Source: DASTGO01 sp035719045 (lineage in GTDB: Bacteria; Actinomycetota; Actinomycetes; Actinomycetales; Kineosporiaceae). From it: a stretch of 13,240 nucleotides of DNA. Position numbers and translations under genes: made by a program. This document shows, in pieces, positions 6,587 through 13,240 of this stretch. Each line of letters opens with the position of its first letter. Positions within the stretch are counted from its first letter, which is position 1. A model generated the notes under the pieces. It ran no database searches, had not been told where the DNA came from, and worked only from the letters and a program-made list of their open reading frames with translations. The DNA lies in contig DASTGO010000351.1 of assembly GCA_035719045.1 (NCBI GenBank), forward strand, positions 1 to 13,240, in the 5' to 3' direction.

Positions 6587-6617
6587 CGACCCCGGGCGGC
6601 AGCAGCCCAGGGGGTCG
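6587..6617 (-). promoter_or_regulatory. Strong hairpin overlapping the 3' base of the riboswitch aptamer
   Basis: CGACCCC (plus 6587-6593) pairs with GGGGTCG (6611-6617), and GGGC (6594-6597) pairs with GCCC (6605-6608). This gives an 11-bp stem with a 2-nt bulge and a 7-nt loop. It shares bases 6613-6617 with the 3' strand of aptamer helix P1, so it can unwind the base of P1. There is no U-run after it, so it is more likely a switching element than a plain terminator. Confidence 0.55.
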
Positions 6618-6708
6618 AAGGTCTCGCCCGCCCGCTCATGCGGACCCGGCCGCCGGGGAGGGGCTCCCAGCATGTCGACGACCGGTCGAGGGGCTACTCC
6701 CCTTCACC
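6613..6708 (-). ncRNA. yybP-ykoY (manganese-sensing) riboswitch aptamer
   Basis: Read on the minus strand, this ~96-nt element starts GGTGAAGGGGAGTAGC and ends GGGCGAGACCTTCGACC. GGGGAGUAGC at the 5' side, GUCGACAUGC in the middle and a GAGACCUU-type 3' end are the recognisable conserved blocks of the yybP-ykoY class. Helix P1 forms from GGU-GAAGG (6708-6701) and CCUUC-g-ACC (6621-6613). A second helix forms from CAUGC (near 6677-6673) and GCAUG (near 6642-6638). Known members of this class bind Mn2+ and control cation exporters, which matches the CaCA exchanger directly downstream. The identification is by eye; a covariance-model search was not possible. Confidence 0.85.
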
Positions 6709-6715
6709 TGTCGCC

Positions 6716-6721
6716 ACTCTA
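6716..6721 (-). promoter_or_regulatory. Probable -10 element driving the riboswitch transcript
   Basis: TAGAGT on the minus strand ends 7 nt before the first base of the riboswitch P1 helix, so transcription would begin at or next to the aptamer's 5' end (about 6708-6709). No good -35 is visible about 17 bp upstream. Confidence 0.45.
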
Positions 6722-6919
6722 CCGGGCGGCTCGGCCGGTCCCCGGCACCGATCGCGTCGACCGGGCCGGACCGTCACCGTCGACGGGGCCCGATACGGGG
6801 AGCCCCGACCCGAGAGGGACTTGTATCACGCAATGTCATTCCCCGGCCACGATTCGATGTGACGGGATAGTCCTTCCCTTGGGGACCATGACCCTGCGCC
6901 CCGACTCGTGTACCGCTCG

Positions 6920-6925
6920 TATAGT
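6920..6925 (+). promoter_or_regulatory. -10 element of a probably leaderless promoter for the PaaX-family gene
   Basis: TATAGT is followed by TGCCGG and then GTG at 6932. That puts the expected transcription start on the first base of the start codon, the usual arrangement of leaderless actinobacterial genes. The -35 region is weak. The roughly 200 bp between this element and the divergent -10 at 6716 hold no clear gene or further element. Confidence 0.5.
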
Positions 6926-6931
6926 TGCCGG

Positions 6932-7879
6932 GTGCCAGCCGCCCTGGCCGACGGGCCTGAGTCCAGCGTCGATCTGCCGAGGTCGCAGACCGGCGCCCCA
7001 CCGCAGCATCTGCTCGTCACCCTGCTCGGGGACTACTGCCTGCCACATCGCCCACCGCTGCCGTCGGCGGCGCTGGTGGCCCTCGCCGGGGAGTTCGGCA
7101 TTTCGCAGATGGGCGCCCGGGCGGCCCTCAGCCGGCTGGCCCGGCGGGGCGTGGTCGAGCACAGCAAGTCCGGCCGCAGGACCTTCTACCGACTGGCCGC
7201 CCAGGCCGCGTCCGTCCTGGTCAGGGGCAGCCGCCGGATCGCCGCGTTCAGCCAGGACGCCGAGCAGTGGGACGGCCGCTGGACGGTGGTCGCGTTCTCG
7301 GTCCCGGAGGACCGCCGGGAGGCCCGGCATCTGCTGCGCTCCCGGCTGCGCTGGCAGGGGTTCGCGCCGCTGTACGACGGGCTGTGGGTGTCCCCGCACG
7401 GGACCGCCGAGGAGGCCGCGGCCACGATGTCCGAACTGGCGGTGGACCAGGCCACGGTGCTCCGTGCCGCACATGTGCCGGCCTCCCCCGGATCGGGCCG
7501 GGCGCCGATCGAGGCCTGGGACCTCGCCGGGATCGCCGACGCCTACCACGCCTTCATCGCGCAGTGGACTCCGCTGGTGGACCGGCTGCGTTCCGGGGAC
7601 ATCCACGCCTCGGCCGCTCTGGTCGCCCGGACCGAGATCATGGACACCTACCGGCGGTTCCCCGGGCTGGACCCACAACTGCCGCTGGACCTGATGCCCC
7701 CGGACTGGCCACGGGCCCGGGCCCGGGACCTGTTCGCCGAGGCCTACGACTGGCTCGGTCCGCTGGCCGTGGTGCGGGTCCGGCAACTGGTCAGCGAGAC
7801 CGCGCCGGAGTTGGCCGCCCAGGTCGAGCACCACACCACCGAGGAACTGCTGGGTCAGCAGATCACCGCCGACGTCTGA
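6932..7879 (+). CDS. PaaX-family transcriptional regulator
   Basis: This 315-residue regulator resembles PaaX, the phenylacetyl-CoA-responsive repressor of phenylacetate catabolism. It has an N-terminal winged helix (about 30-90, including LVTLLGDYC and QMGARAALSRLARRGVVE), the PaaX-type central domain with WDGRWTVVAFSVPEDRR (113-129) and GFAPLYDGLWVSPHG (143-157), and the C-terminal block FPGLDPQLPLDLMPPDWP (243-260). The frame opens with a GTG at 6908, but the GTG at 6932 is preferred because a TATAGT -10 box sits 6 nt before it; neither has a ribosome site. No phenylacetate genes are in the window, so its target is unknown; the divergent exchanger leader is one candidate. It is the only plus-strand gene and converges on the methyltransferase. 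Confidence 0.88.
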   Translation: MPAALADGPESSVDLPRSQTGAPPQHLLVTLLGDYCLPHRPPLPSAALVALAGEFGISQMGARAALSRLARRGVVEHSKSGRRTFYRLAAQAASVLVRGSRRIAAFSQDAEQWDGRWTVVAFSVPEDRREARHLLRSRLRWQGFAPLYDGLWVSPHGTAEEAAATMSELAVDQATVLRAAHVPASPGSGRAPIEAWDLAGIADAYHAFIAQWTPLVDRLRSGDIHASAALVARTEIMDTYRRFPGLDPQLPLDLMPPDWPRARARDLFAEAYDWLGPLAVVRVRQLVSETAPELAAQVEHHTTEELLGQQITADV

Positions 7880-7896
7880 CCGGCCGCCCCCGGACG

Positions 7897-7944
7897 GCTC
7901 CCGGGGCGGCGGGACGGCCCCGCCCATGCCGCGTCCCCGGGAGC
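7897..7944. terminator. Inverted repeat between the convergent regulator and methyltransferase genes
   Basis: GCTCCCGGGG (7897-7906) is a perfect 10-bp complement of CCCCGGGAGC (7935-7944), with a GC-rich loop that can fold further. It begins 18 bp after the regulator's stop and precedes a 12-bp direct repeat (AGCGGCGCCGGC at 7942-7953 and 7961-7972). Its position between convergent genes suits a bidirectional terminator, but there is no U-run. Confidence 0.4.
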
Positions 7945-7971
7945 GGCGCCGGCCGCCGGAAGCGGCGCCGG

Positions 7972-8691
7972 CTACCAGACGAAGGGGATGAGCCGGAACC
8001 GCACGCGCGCGGCGTACTCGGGATATCCGGCGAGCCGGGTGCGCAGGAACCGGTCCTCGCGGGCGGTGCGCAGCGCGAGCAGCCCGGCCAGCAGAGCGAC
8101 CACGACCAGCCCCCACAGGGATCCGAGCACCAGTGCCACCCCGAGGTACAGCAGGAGCGACCCGGCGTACCCGGGATGCCGGACGAACCGGTAGGGCCCG
8201 CGGTCCACGACGACCTGCCCCCGATCGGACTGCAGCCGCACCACGGCCGAGAACCAGCCGTTGACGAGCATCGCCCAGGTGGACAGGACGGTGCCCCCGA
8301 CCAGCAGGACCGCCCCCGCGGTGAACGCGACGGCGCCGAGGCCGGGCGACCAGCCGTACCGCTCGTCGAGGGCGACCACGACGTAGAGCCCCAGCGGGAG
8401 CCAGACCGCCGACAGCGACGCCAGCGGCACGTCCCAGGACTCGGCGCCCTCCTGCACTCCGGACCTCTCGGCGAGCAGACCCGGGTTCCTGCGGGCCAGC
8501 AGGGCCCCGAGCGCCGTCAGGTAGACGGCCAGGAAGACGAGGTACCCCCAGCCGGCCGGCCAGCCCGACCGCCCGGACCCCGCCAGCAGGACCAGTGCCA
8601 CCAGCCCCAGGTAGACCAGGTTCTTCCCGGCCCACAGCCGGATCCCGCGGGACGGCTGGGCTGCTCCACGCATGACGGCGGGGACGCTCAT
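7972..8691 (-). CDS. Membrane methyltransferase of the isoprenylcysteine carboxyl / phospholipid methyltransferase type
   Basis: This 239-residue integral membrane protein has the C-terminal SAM-binding signature of the ICMT/PEMT group: GPYRFVRHPGYAG (165-177), then ED (212-213) and GYPEYAARVRFRLIP (222-236). Around six hydrophobic segments are visible (roughly 24-38, 47-66, 90-108, 118-138, 176-190 and 192-207). GGAGG lies 5 nt before the ATG at 8691. Bacterial members methylate varied or unknown lipid and small-molecule substrates; prenylated-protein methylation is not expected here. It lies 126 bp downstream of etfA on the same strand but past a hairpin, so it may be separately expressed. 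The substrate is unknown. Confidence 0.85.
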   Translation of the reverse strand: MSVPAVMRGAAQPSRGIRLWAGKNLVYLGLVALVLLAGSGRSGWPAGWGYLVFLAVYLTALGALLARRNPGLLAERSGVQEGAESWDVPLASLSAVWLPLGLYVVVALDERYGWSPGLGAVAFTAGAVLLVGGTVLSTWAMLVNGWFSAVVRLQSDRGQVVVDRGPYRFVRHPGYAGSLLLYLGVALVLGSLWGLVVVALLAGLLALRTAREDRFLRTRLAGYPEYAARVRFRLIPFVW

Positions 8692-8749
8692 GGCAACCTC
8701 CCGGACGGTCGGTGACAGCGCAGTCCTGAACCTCCGTCATGCCACCCAC

Positions 8750-8772
8750 CGGTCCGCCCGGGCCCGGGACCG
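8750..8772 (-). terminator. Hairpin downstream of etfA
   Basis: CGGTCC (8750-8755) pairs with GGACCG (8767-8772) around a self-complementary CCCGGGCCCG core. It starts about 46 bp after the etfA stop and lies before the methyltransferase gene. No U-run follows, so termination is uncertain. Confidence 0.35.
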
Positions 8773-8817
8773 ATGTCCTGCCACGAAGATCCCCGGGGGT
8801 ACGGCCGGAGGTCCAGA

Positions 8818-9837
8818 TCAGGCGAGCCGGGTGCGCAACTCCTCAACGATCGCGGGGACGATCTCGTGCAGGTCGCCGATCACCGCATAGTCGGCCTTGG
8901 TCACCATCGGGGCCTCGGCGTCGGTGTTGATCGCGATGATCGTCCTGGCGCCGGCGCAACCCGCCCAGTGCTGGATGGCCCCGCTGATCCCGCAGGCGAG
9001 GTAGACGTCCGGGGAGATCCGGCTGCCGGTCTGACCGACCTGCTCGTGGTGCGGGCGCCAGCCCAGGCTGGTCACGACCCGGGAGACGCCGAGGGCGCCG
9101 CCCAGCAGGTCCGCCAGTTCCAGCAGGTCACCGAACCGCTCGGGTCCGCCGACGCCCCGCCCGGCGCCGACCACGACCCGGGCCTTGGTCAGGTCGGCCC
9201 CGCCGGTCCGCACCGGCTCGAGGCCGCGCACCCGGGCGACCAGGTCGGTGTCGGACAGTTGCGGGGTGAAGGTGCGGACCTCGGGGGACGTCGCGGCCTC
9301 GGCAGCCACCGGCTCCACGGCATGCCCCGCCATGGTCAGCAGTGCGGGCGAGCCGGGACCGCCGATCAGCCGGACCTCCTCCAGCGCCGAGCCGCCCATC
9401 ACCTGGCGCGAGGCCAGCAGCCCGTCACCGTTGGGCCGGACCGTCACGCAGTTGGCGGCCATCGGCAGGTTCAGCCGGGCGGCCAGGTGGGCGAGCACCT
9501 CGCTGCCCCGGGGACTGCCCGCGGCGAGCACCGCGGCCGGGCCGGTCGCGGCGACCACCTCGGCCAGGCTCGCCGCCCAGGCTGCGGCGGAGTACGACGC
9601 CAGCCGAGGGTCGGCGGCGTGATGGACCACGCCAACCCCTTGCGCGGCAAGCTCGGCGAGCATGCCGGACGGGTGCGGCCCGACGACCAGGGCCTCGACG
9701 GCCGCGTCGTCCGAGCCGGACCCGGCCGCGACCGCGGTGGCCAGCGAGCGCGCGAACGTCAAGGCCTCCAAGGAGATGAGCTCGGTGCCGCCGTCCATGC
9801 CGGCGCCGGCCTCCGGCTCCACCAGGACGAGGATCAC
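8818..9837 (-). CDS. etfA: Electron transfer flavoprotein, alpha subunit
   Basis: This 339-residue subunit holds FAD and, with EtfB, carries electrons from flavin dehydrogenases to ETF:quinone oxidoreductase. The C-terminal FAD domain is clear: VVVGAGRGVGG (221-231), GWRPHHEQVGQTGSRISPDVYL (259-280), GISGAIQHWAG (283-293) and INTDAEAPMVTKADYAVIGDLHEIVP (303-328). The N-terminal domain is more diverged but of normal length. The start is a GTG whose TG is shared with the etfB TGA stop (GTGA overlap), with GGGGTG about 6 nt upstream, so the two subunits are translationally coupled. Confidence 0.96.
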   Translation of the reverse strand: MILVLVEPEAGAGMDGGTELISLEALTFARSLATAVAAGSGSDDAAVEALVVGPHPSGMLAELAAQGVGVVHHAADPRLASYSAAAWAASLAEVVAATGPAAVLAAGSPRGSEVLAHLAARLNLPMAANCVTVRPNGDGLLASRQVMGGSALEEVRLIGGPGSPALLTMAGHAVEPVAAEAATSPEVRTFTPQLSDTDLVARVRGLEPVRTGGADLTKARVVVGAGRGVGGPERFGDLLELADLLGGALGVSRVVTSLGWRPHHEQVGQTGSRISPDVYLACGISGAIQHWAGCAGARTIIAINTDAEAPMVTKADYAVIGDLHEIVPAIVEELRTRLA

Positions 9838-10601
9838 TTGGTCACCCCGATCTTCTGCAGGACGTCGACCACGGCGGCGGCCGCCTCCGGGCCGGTGCCC
9901 AGGATCTCCACGGTGCTGGCCTGTTCCGGCGGCAGGGTGAGCCGGATCCGGCCGCTGCCGGACGGCTCCGCCGCCGGTTCGAGCCGCTCGATGAGAGCCC
10001 GCCTGGCCTTCAGCCGGCCGGGGATGGACGGGTACCGCGGAGTGATCCCGCCCTCCTTGACCGTCAGCACCGCGGGAAGCGGCAGCTCGAACAGCTCCGC
10101 ACCCTCCGGGCCGTCACCGCGGGCGAGTACGACACCGTCGGCCACCTCGAAGCTGCGGACCCCGGTCACCACGGGCCGGCCGAGCAGGTAGGCCGCCCGG
10201 ATGCCGACCTGGAAGTTCCCCGCGTCGGCTGAGTCGTTGCCGAACAGCACCAGGTCGTAGGACTTCCCTTGTGCCGCATGGGTTCGCACCACCTGGGCGA
10301 TCTCCGCCGCGACGTCGGCCGGTCCGAACCGGTCGCAGTCGCCGACCACGTGCACGCCCGAGCCCACCCCGACGGCGAGCGCCTCACGCAACTGCTCGAC
10401 GGCGTCGTCCGGACCGAGGGTGAGCACCGTGGCGGACCCGCCGTGCGTCTCGACGAGTTGCACGGCGGCCTCGACCGCGCACTCCTCATGTGGACTGACC
10501 ACGTACCCGACGTGCCTGGTGTCCACGCCGAGGCCGTCCGGGGTGAGCGTCACGGTCCCGCTCGAACCCGGGACCCGCTTGATGCAGACCAGGACTTCCA
10601 T
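9834..10601 (-). CDS. etfB: Electron transfer flavoprotein, beta subunit
   Basis: This 255-residue subunit pairs with EtfA and normally binds AMP. It begins with the typical MEVLVCIKRVPG and carries the ETF-beta signature LPAVLTVKEGGITPRYPSIPGRLKARR (175-201). The nucleotide-binding stretch reads GNDSADAGNFQVGIRAAYLLG (121-141), a variant of the usual D-x-D-T-x-Q-V form of bifurcating types, so it is more likely a conventional acceptor ETF. It lies 93 bp downstream of the DmgO-like gene, with a long stem-loop between them, and overlaps etfA. The most probable electron donor is that neighbouring flavoenzyme. Confidence 0.96.
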   Translation of the reverse strand: MEVLVCIKRVPGSSGTVTLTPDGLGVDTRHVGYVVSPHEECAVEAAVQLVETHGGSATVLTLGPDDAVEQLREALAVGVGSGVHVVGDCDRFGPADVAAEIAQVVRTHAAQGKSYDLVLFGNDSADAGNFQVGIRAAYLLGRPVVTGVRSFEVADGVVLARGDGPEGAELFELPLPAVLTVKEGGITPRYPSIPGRLKARRALIERLEPAAEPSGSGRIRLTLPPEQASTVEILGTGPEAAAAVVDVLQKIGVTK

Positions 10602-10632
10602 TCCGTTCCCGCTCTCTCGTGACGTTCAGGTG

Positions 10633-10685
10633 GGCCGGGACCGGTTGCGCTGCAAGGATTCCGCGCGGCGCAACCGGTCCCGGCC
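10633..10685 (-). repeat. Perfect 18-bp inverted repeat between the oxidoreductase and etfB
   Basis: GGCCGGGACCGGTTGCGC (10633-10650) is an exact complement of GCGCAACCGGTCCCGGCC (10668-10685), separated by 17 nt. In the transcript it would form a very stable stem 9 nt after the oxidoreductase stop and about 31 nt before the etfB start. There is no following U-run. It could be a partial terminator, an mRNA-stabilising hairpin that sets subunit ratios, a dispersed palindromic element, or a protein-binding dyad. Confidence 0.85.
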
Positions 10686-10694
10686 ACGGTCCGG

Positions 10695-13211
10695 TCAGGC
10701 GCGGATGCGCTCGTTGTCCGGGTCGAACAGGGGGGTGCTGCCGGCGACGGCGACGGTCACCGGGTACTGCTCGCCGAGGTACTCGACCCTGAGCCCGGTG
10801 CCCTCGACCGCGTATTCCGGGGGCAGATAGGTCATCAGCAGGTGCGCGCCGAGCGACGGCGCCGAACCCGCGGACGTGGTGTACGAGCGGCGGCCCCGGG
10901 CGTCGACGATCGGCGCCCCCTCCGCGGTGAGGACGGGCTCGGTGCCGAGCATGTACCGCTTCACACCCGTGGACGAGGTGTGGTCGTCGACGGTCAGCGT
11001 GCACAGGATCGCCGCGGGCTCCCCGGCCCGGTGCTTGAGGTAGGCGTCGCGGCCGATGAAGTCGGCGTCCTTCACGGTCGGGCGCTGCATCCCGGCCTCG
11101 ACGATGGTGTGCTCGCCGTCCAGTTCGTTGCCGTGCGCCCGGTAGCCCTTCTCCAGCCGGCCGGTGGTGCCGTAGACGCCGATGCCCACCGGGACCGCAC
11201 CGTGCGGCTTCCCGGCCTCCAGCAACCGGTCGAACAGCAGGCCGCCGGTCTCCGTCGGCACGTACAGCTCCCATCCGAGCTCGCCGACATAGGAGATCCG
11301 TGAGGCGAGCACGAGCTGTCCGCCGGCCTCGACGGTGCGGCAGGTGCCGAACGGGAAACCCTGGTGCGAGATGTCGTCGGCGGTCAGCGAGCCGAGGATG
11401 TCGCGGGCCCGCGGACCCCACAGGCCGACCGTGGTGAACGCCGAGGTCTGGTCGACCACCTCGGCTCCCCCGCCGGCGGGTAGGTGGTCGGCGAACCACT
11501 TCCGGTCGATGTTCCCGGTGATTCCGCCGGTGACGACCCGGAACCGGTCGTGGGCCAGCCGCATGACCGTCAGGTCGGCCTTGAACCCGCCGCTGGGGGT
11601 GAGGACCGGGGTGTAGACCACCCGGCCGATCCTGACGTCCAGGTTCTGTACGGCGATCCGCTGCACGGCTTCCAGCGCCCGCGGGCCGACCACGTCGAAG
11701 ATCGCGAACGCCGACAGGTCGACGACACCGGCCCGGTCGCGCATCGCCAGGTGCTCGGCGTTGATGATCGGGGACCACCAGCGGGAGTCCCACTCCGCCT
11801 CGCGCGGCATGACCCGGTCGCCGTACTCGCCGAGCAGGGACTCGTTGGAGGCGTACCACATCGGCCGTTCCCAGCCGGCGGTCTCGAAGAAGACCGCGCC
11901 CAGCTCGCGTTCCCGGGCGTTCATCGGGGACAGCCGCACGTTGCGGTTGCTCGCCCACTGCTCGCCGGGGTGGACGATGCCGTAGGTCTTGTTGAAGGCC
12001 TCACGGGTCCGCGCCTTCACGTGGTGGCGGGTGCGCTGGTGCGGGTAGAACCGGGCGATGTCGGAGTGGTGCGGGTCGATCTCGGACTCACCCTCGACCA
12101 TCCACTCGGCCACCAGCCGGCCGACCCCGGGGCCCTCCTTCACCCAGACCGCCGCGGCCGACCACAGCCCGCCGACCTCCGGGGACTCCCCCAGGATCGG
12201 GTAGCCGTCGGGGGTCAGCGACAGCAACCCGTTGATCGCGTAGCGGATCCCGACCTGCGGGTTGCCGAGGATGTCCGGCATCAGCTCCAGCGCCTGCTCC
12301 AGTTGCGGGTCGAAGTCCTCGCTGGTGAACGGCAGTTCGGTCGGCGACAGCGTGGACTGCTCGATCGACGGGATGTCCTCGGGGTCCCACAGGATCGGCC
12401 GGTGGGCGTACGAGCCGACCTCCATGTCGCCGCCGTGCTGGCGCTCGTAGCAGAAGGTGTCCATGTCCCGGACGATCGGGAAGCTGATCTCGCCCACCGT
12501 GTCGGCGAACTGCGGGACCGGCCCGACGCTGATCATCTGGTGCACGGCGGGGGTCAGCGGGATGTGGGCACCGGCCATCCCGGCGATCTTCGGGCTCCAC
12601 ACCCCGCAGGCCACCACGACCGTCTCGGTCTCGATGTCACCGGCGCTGGTGCGGATCCGCTTCACCCGGCCGTTCTCGACGTCGATCCCCAGCACCTCGA
12701 TGTTGGCGTGCGTGGTGAGCGCCCCCATCGCGACCGCACGCTCGCGCATGATCGTGCCGGCCCGGACCGACTCGACGACGCCGACGCCCGGGGTCCAGAA
12801 CGCACCGACGATGACTCCGGGGTCGAGGAACGGCAGCAGGCCGTGCACGAAGGCCGGGTCGACGATCTCGGCGTCGATCCCCCAGGCCTTCGCGGAGGTG
12901 ATCCGCCGGGTCAGCTCCTGCATCCGCTCCGCGCTGCGGGCCACCTCGAAGCCGCCGGACTCGGTGAAGACGCCGAGTTCGGAGTACTGGCGCATCGAGT
13001 CCAGGGTGAGGTCGGTCATCTCACGGGAGTGGTCCACCGGGTAGATGAAGTTGCTGGCGTGGCCGGTGGAGCCGCCGGGGTTGGGCAGCGGACCCTTGTC
13101 GATCTGCACCAGGTCGCGCCACCCGAGCCGGGCCAGGTGGTAGGCGAGGCTGTTGCCGACGATCCCGGACCCGATCACCACGGCACGTGCGTGACCCGGC
13201 AGAGCGCTCAT
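10695..13211 (-). CDS. FAD-dependent dimethylglycine/sarcosine dehydrogenase-like enzyme with folate-binding GcvT domain
   Basis: This 838-residue fusion probably removes an N-methyl group from a small methylated amine and passes the carbon to tetrahydrofolate. The N-terminal DAO-type FAD domain has GSGIVG (14-19), and H51 in GGSTGHAS matches the covalent-flavin histidine of Arthrobacter dimethylglycine oxidase (DMGO). H224 and Y255 match DMGO's active-site His225 and Tyr259. The FAD domain ends near 380, a linker domain runs to about 430, and the GcvT folate domain runs from about 430 to 838 with D546 (DMGO Asp552) and YVGELGWELY (641-650). The length matches DMGO (about 830) and it aligns by eye end to end, including the C-terminus. 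GGAAGG lies 7 nt before the ATG. Adjacent etfBA suggests a dehydrogenase, not an oxidase. Substrate could be dimethylglycine, sarcosine or another N-methyl compound. Confidence 0.9.
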   Translation of the reverse strand: MSALPGHARAVVIGSGIVGNSLAYHLARLGWRDLVQIDKGPLPNPGGSTGHASNFIYPVDHSREMTDLTLDSMRQYSELGVFTESGGFEVARSAERMQELTRRITSAKAWGIDAEIVDPAFVHGLLPFLDPGVIVGAFWTPGVGVVESVRAGTIMRERAVAMGALTTHANIEVLGIDVENGRVKRIRTSAGDIETETVVVACGVWSPKIAGMAGAHIPLTPAVHQMISVGPVPQFADTVGEISFPIVRDMDTFCYERQHGGDMEVGSYAHRPILWDPEDIPSIEQSTLSPTELPFTSEDFDPQLEQALELMPDILGNPQVGIRYAINGLLSLTPDGYPILGESPEVGGLWSAAAVWVKEGPGVGRLVAEWMVEGESEIDPHHSDIARFYPHQRTRHHVKARTREAFNKTYGIVHPGEQWASNRNVRLSPMNARERELGAVFFETAGWERPMWYASNESLLGEYGDRVMPREAEWDSRWWSPIINAEHLAMRDRAGVVDLSAFAIFDVVGPRALEAVQRIAVQNLDVRIGRVVYTPVLTPSGGFKADLTVMRLAHDRFRVVTGGITGNIDRKWFADHLPAGGGAEVVDQTSAFTTVGLWGPRARDILGSLTADDISHQGFPFGTCRTVEAGGQLVLASRISYVGELGWELYVPTETGGLLFDRLLEAGKPHGAVPVGIGVYGTTGRLEKGYRAHGNELDGEHTIVEAGMQRPTVKDADFIGRDAYLKHRAGEPAAILCTLTVDDHTSSTGVKRYMLGTEPVLTAEGAPIVDARGRRSYTTSAGSAPSLGAHLLMTYLPPEYAVEGTGLRVEYLGEQYPVTVAVAGSTPLFDPDNERIRA

Positions 13212-13240
13212 CCGAATGCCTTCCTCTCCGATGACCTCAA

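Noticed and set aside
5337..7694. Very long plus-strand open frame (785 codons) across the exchanger, its leader and the PaaX-family gene
   Set aside because: Its product is Arg/Pro/Gly/Gln-rich with no family resemblance, and it runs antisense to the exchanger and out of frame with the regulator. Long spurious frames are expected at this GC content.
7267..8715. 482-codon plus-strand open frame
   Set aside because: Shifted shadow of the PaaX-family gene continuing antisense through the methyltransferase; no recognisable domain.
6836..8749. 637-codon minus-strand open frame across the methyltransferase and antisense to the regulator
   Set aside because: Low-complexity composition, and it overlaps two genes with clear family motifs in other frames.
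10633..10685. Perfect inverted repeat as terminal repeats of a mobile element
   Set aside because: Only 17 bp lie between the arms, with no transposase gene and no flanking target duplication visible.
10486..11958. 490-codon minus-strand open frame
   Set aside because: Shifted frame within the DmgO-like gene and etfB; Arg/Gly/Pro-rich translation, and the real frames carry all the motifs.

Overview
The window is dense, very GC-rich DNA (roughly 70% G+C by eye) with strong G/C third-position bias, several GTG starts and a candidate leaderless gene. This fits a high-GC actinobacterium; the genus cannot be named from the sequence. Ten protein genes are supported, nine on the minus strand and one (a PaaX-type regulator) on the plus strand. 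No tRNA, rRNA, CRISPR array or insertion sequence was seen.

Layout, left to right. (1) 42-3178 is an aromatic-acid block, all on the minus strand: an IclR-type regulator, then pobA (4-hydroxybenzoate 3-hydroxylase), then an extradiol dioxygenase 30 bp behind pobA. PobA makes protocatechuate, so the adjacent extradiol enzyme suggests meta cleavage instead of the usual ortho (3,4-cleavage) route. A near-identical 18-nt motif lies upstream of both the regulator and pobA and is a good operator candidate. (2) 3418-4992 is an AMP-forming acyl-CoA ligase whose better-supported start is an internal GTG with a strong ribosome binding site. It is followed by repeats and a hairpin. (3) 5394-6708 is a CaCA-family cation exchanger preceded by what reads as a yybP-ykoY (manganese) riboswitch, then a strong hairpin that touches the base of the aptamer, then a second hairpin burying the ribosome binding site. 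A -10-like hexamer lies 7 nt before the aptamer. (4) 6932-7879 is a divergent PaaX-family regulator that looks leaderless. It converges on a membrane methyltransferase of the isoprenylcysteine/phospholipid methyltransferase type (7972-8691). (5) 8818-13211 is an operon-like trio: a large DmgO-like FAD/folate fusion enzyme (dimethylglycine or sarcosine demethylation), then etfB and etfA. The adjacent ETF pair suggests that electrons from N-demethylation go to the respiratory chain, not directly to oxygen. A perfect 18-bp inverted repeat sits between the first gene and etfB.

The most notable elements are non-coding: the riboswitch with its two-hairpin expression platform, the paired IclR operator candidates, and the long intercistronic stem-loop ahead of etfBA. 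The genes themselves belong to known families; the new information is mostly in how they are combined and controlled.
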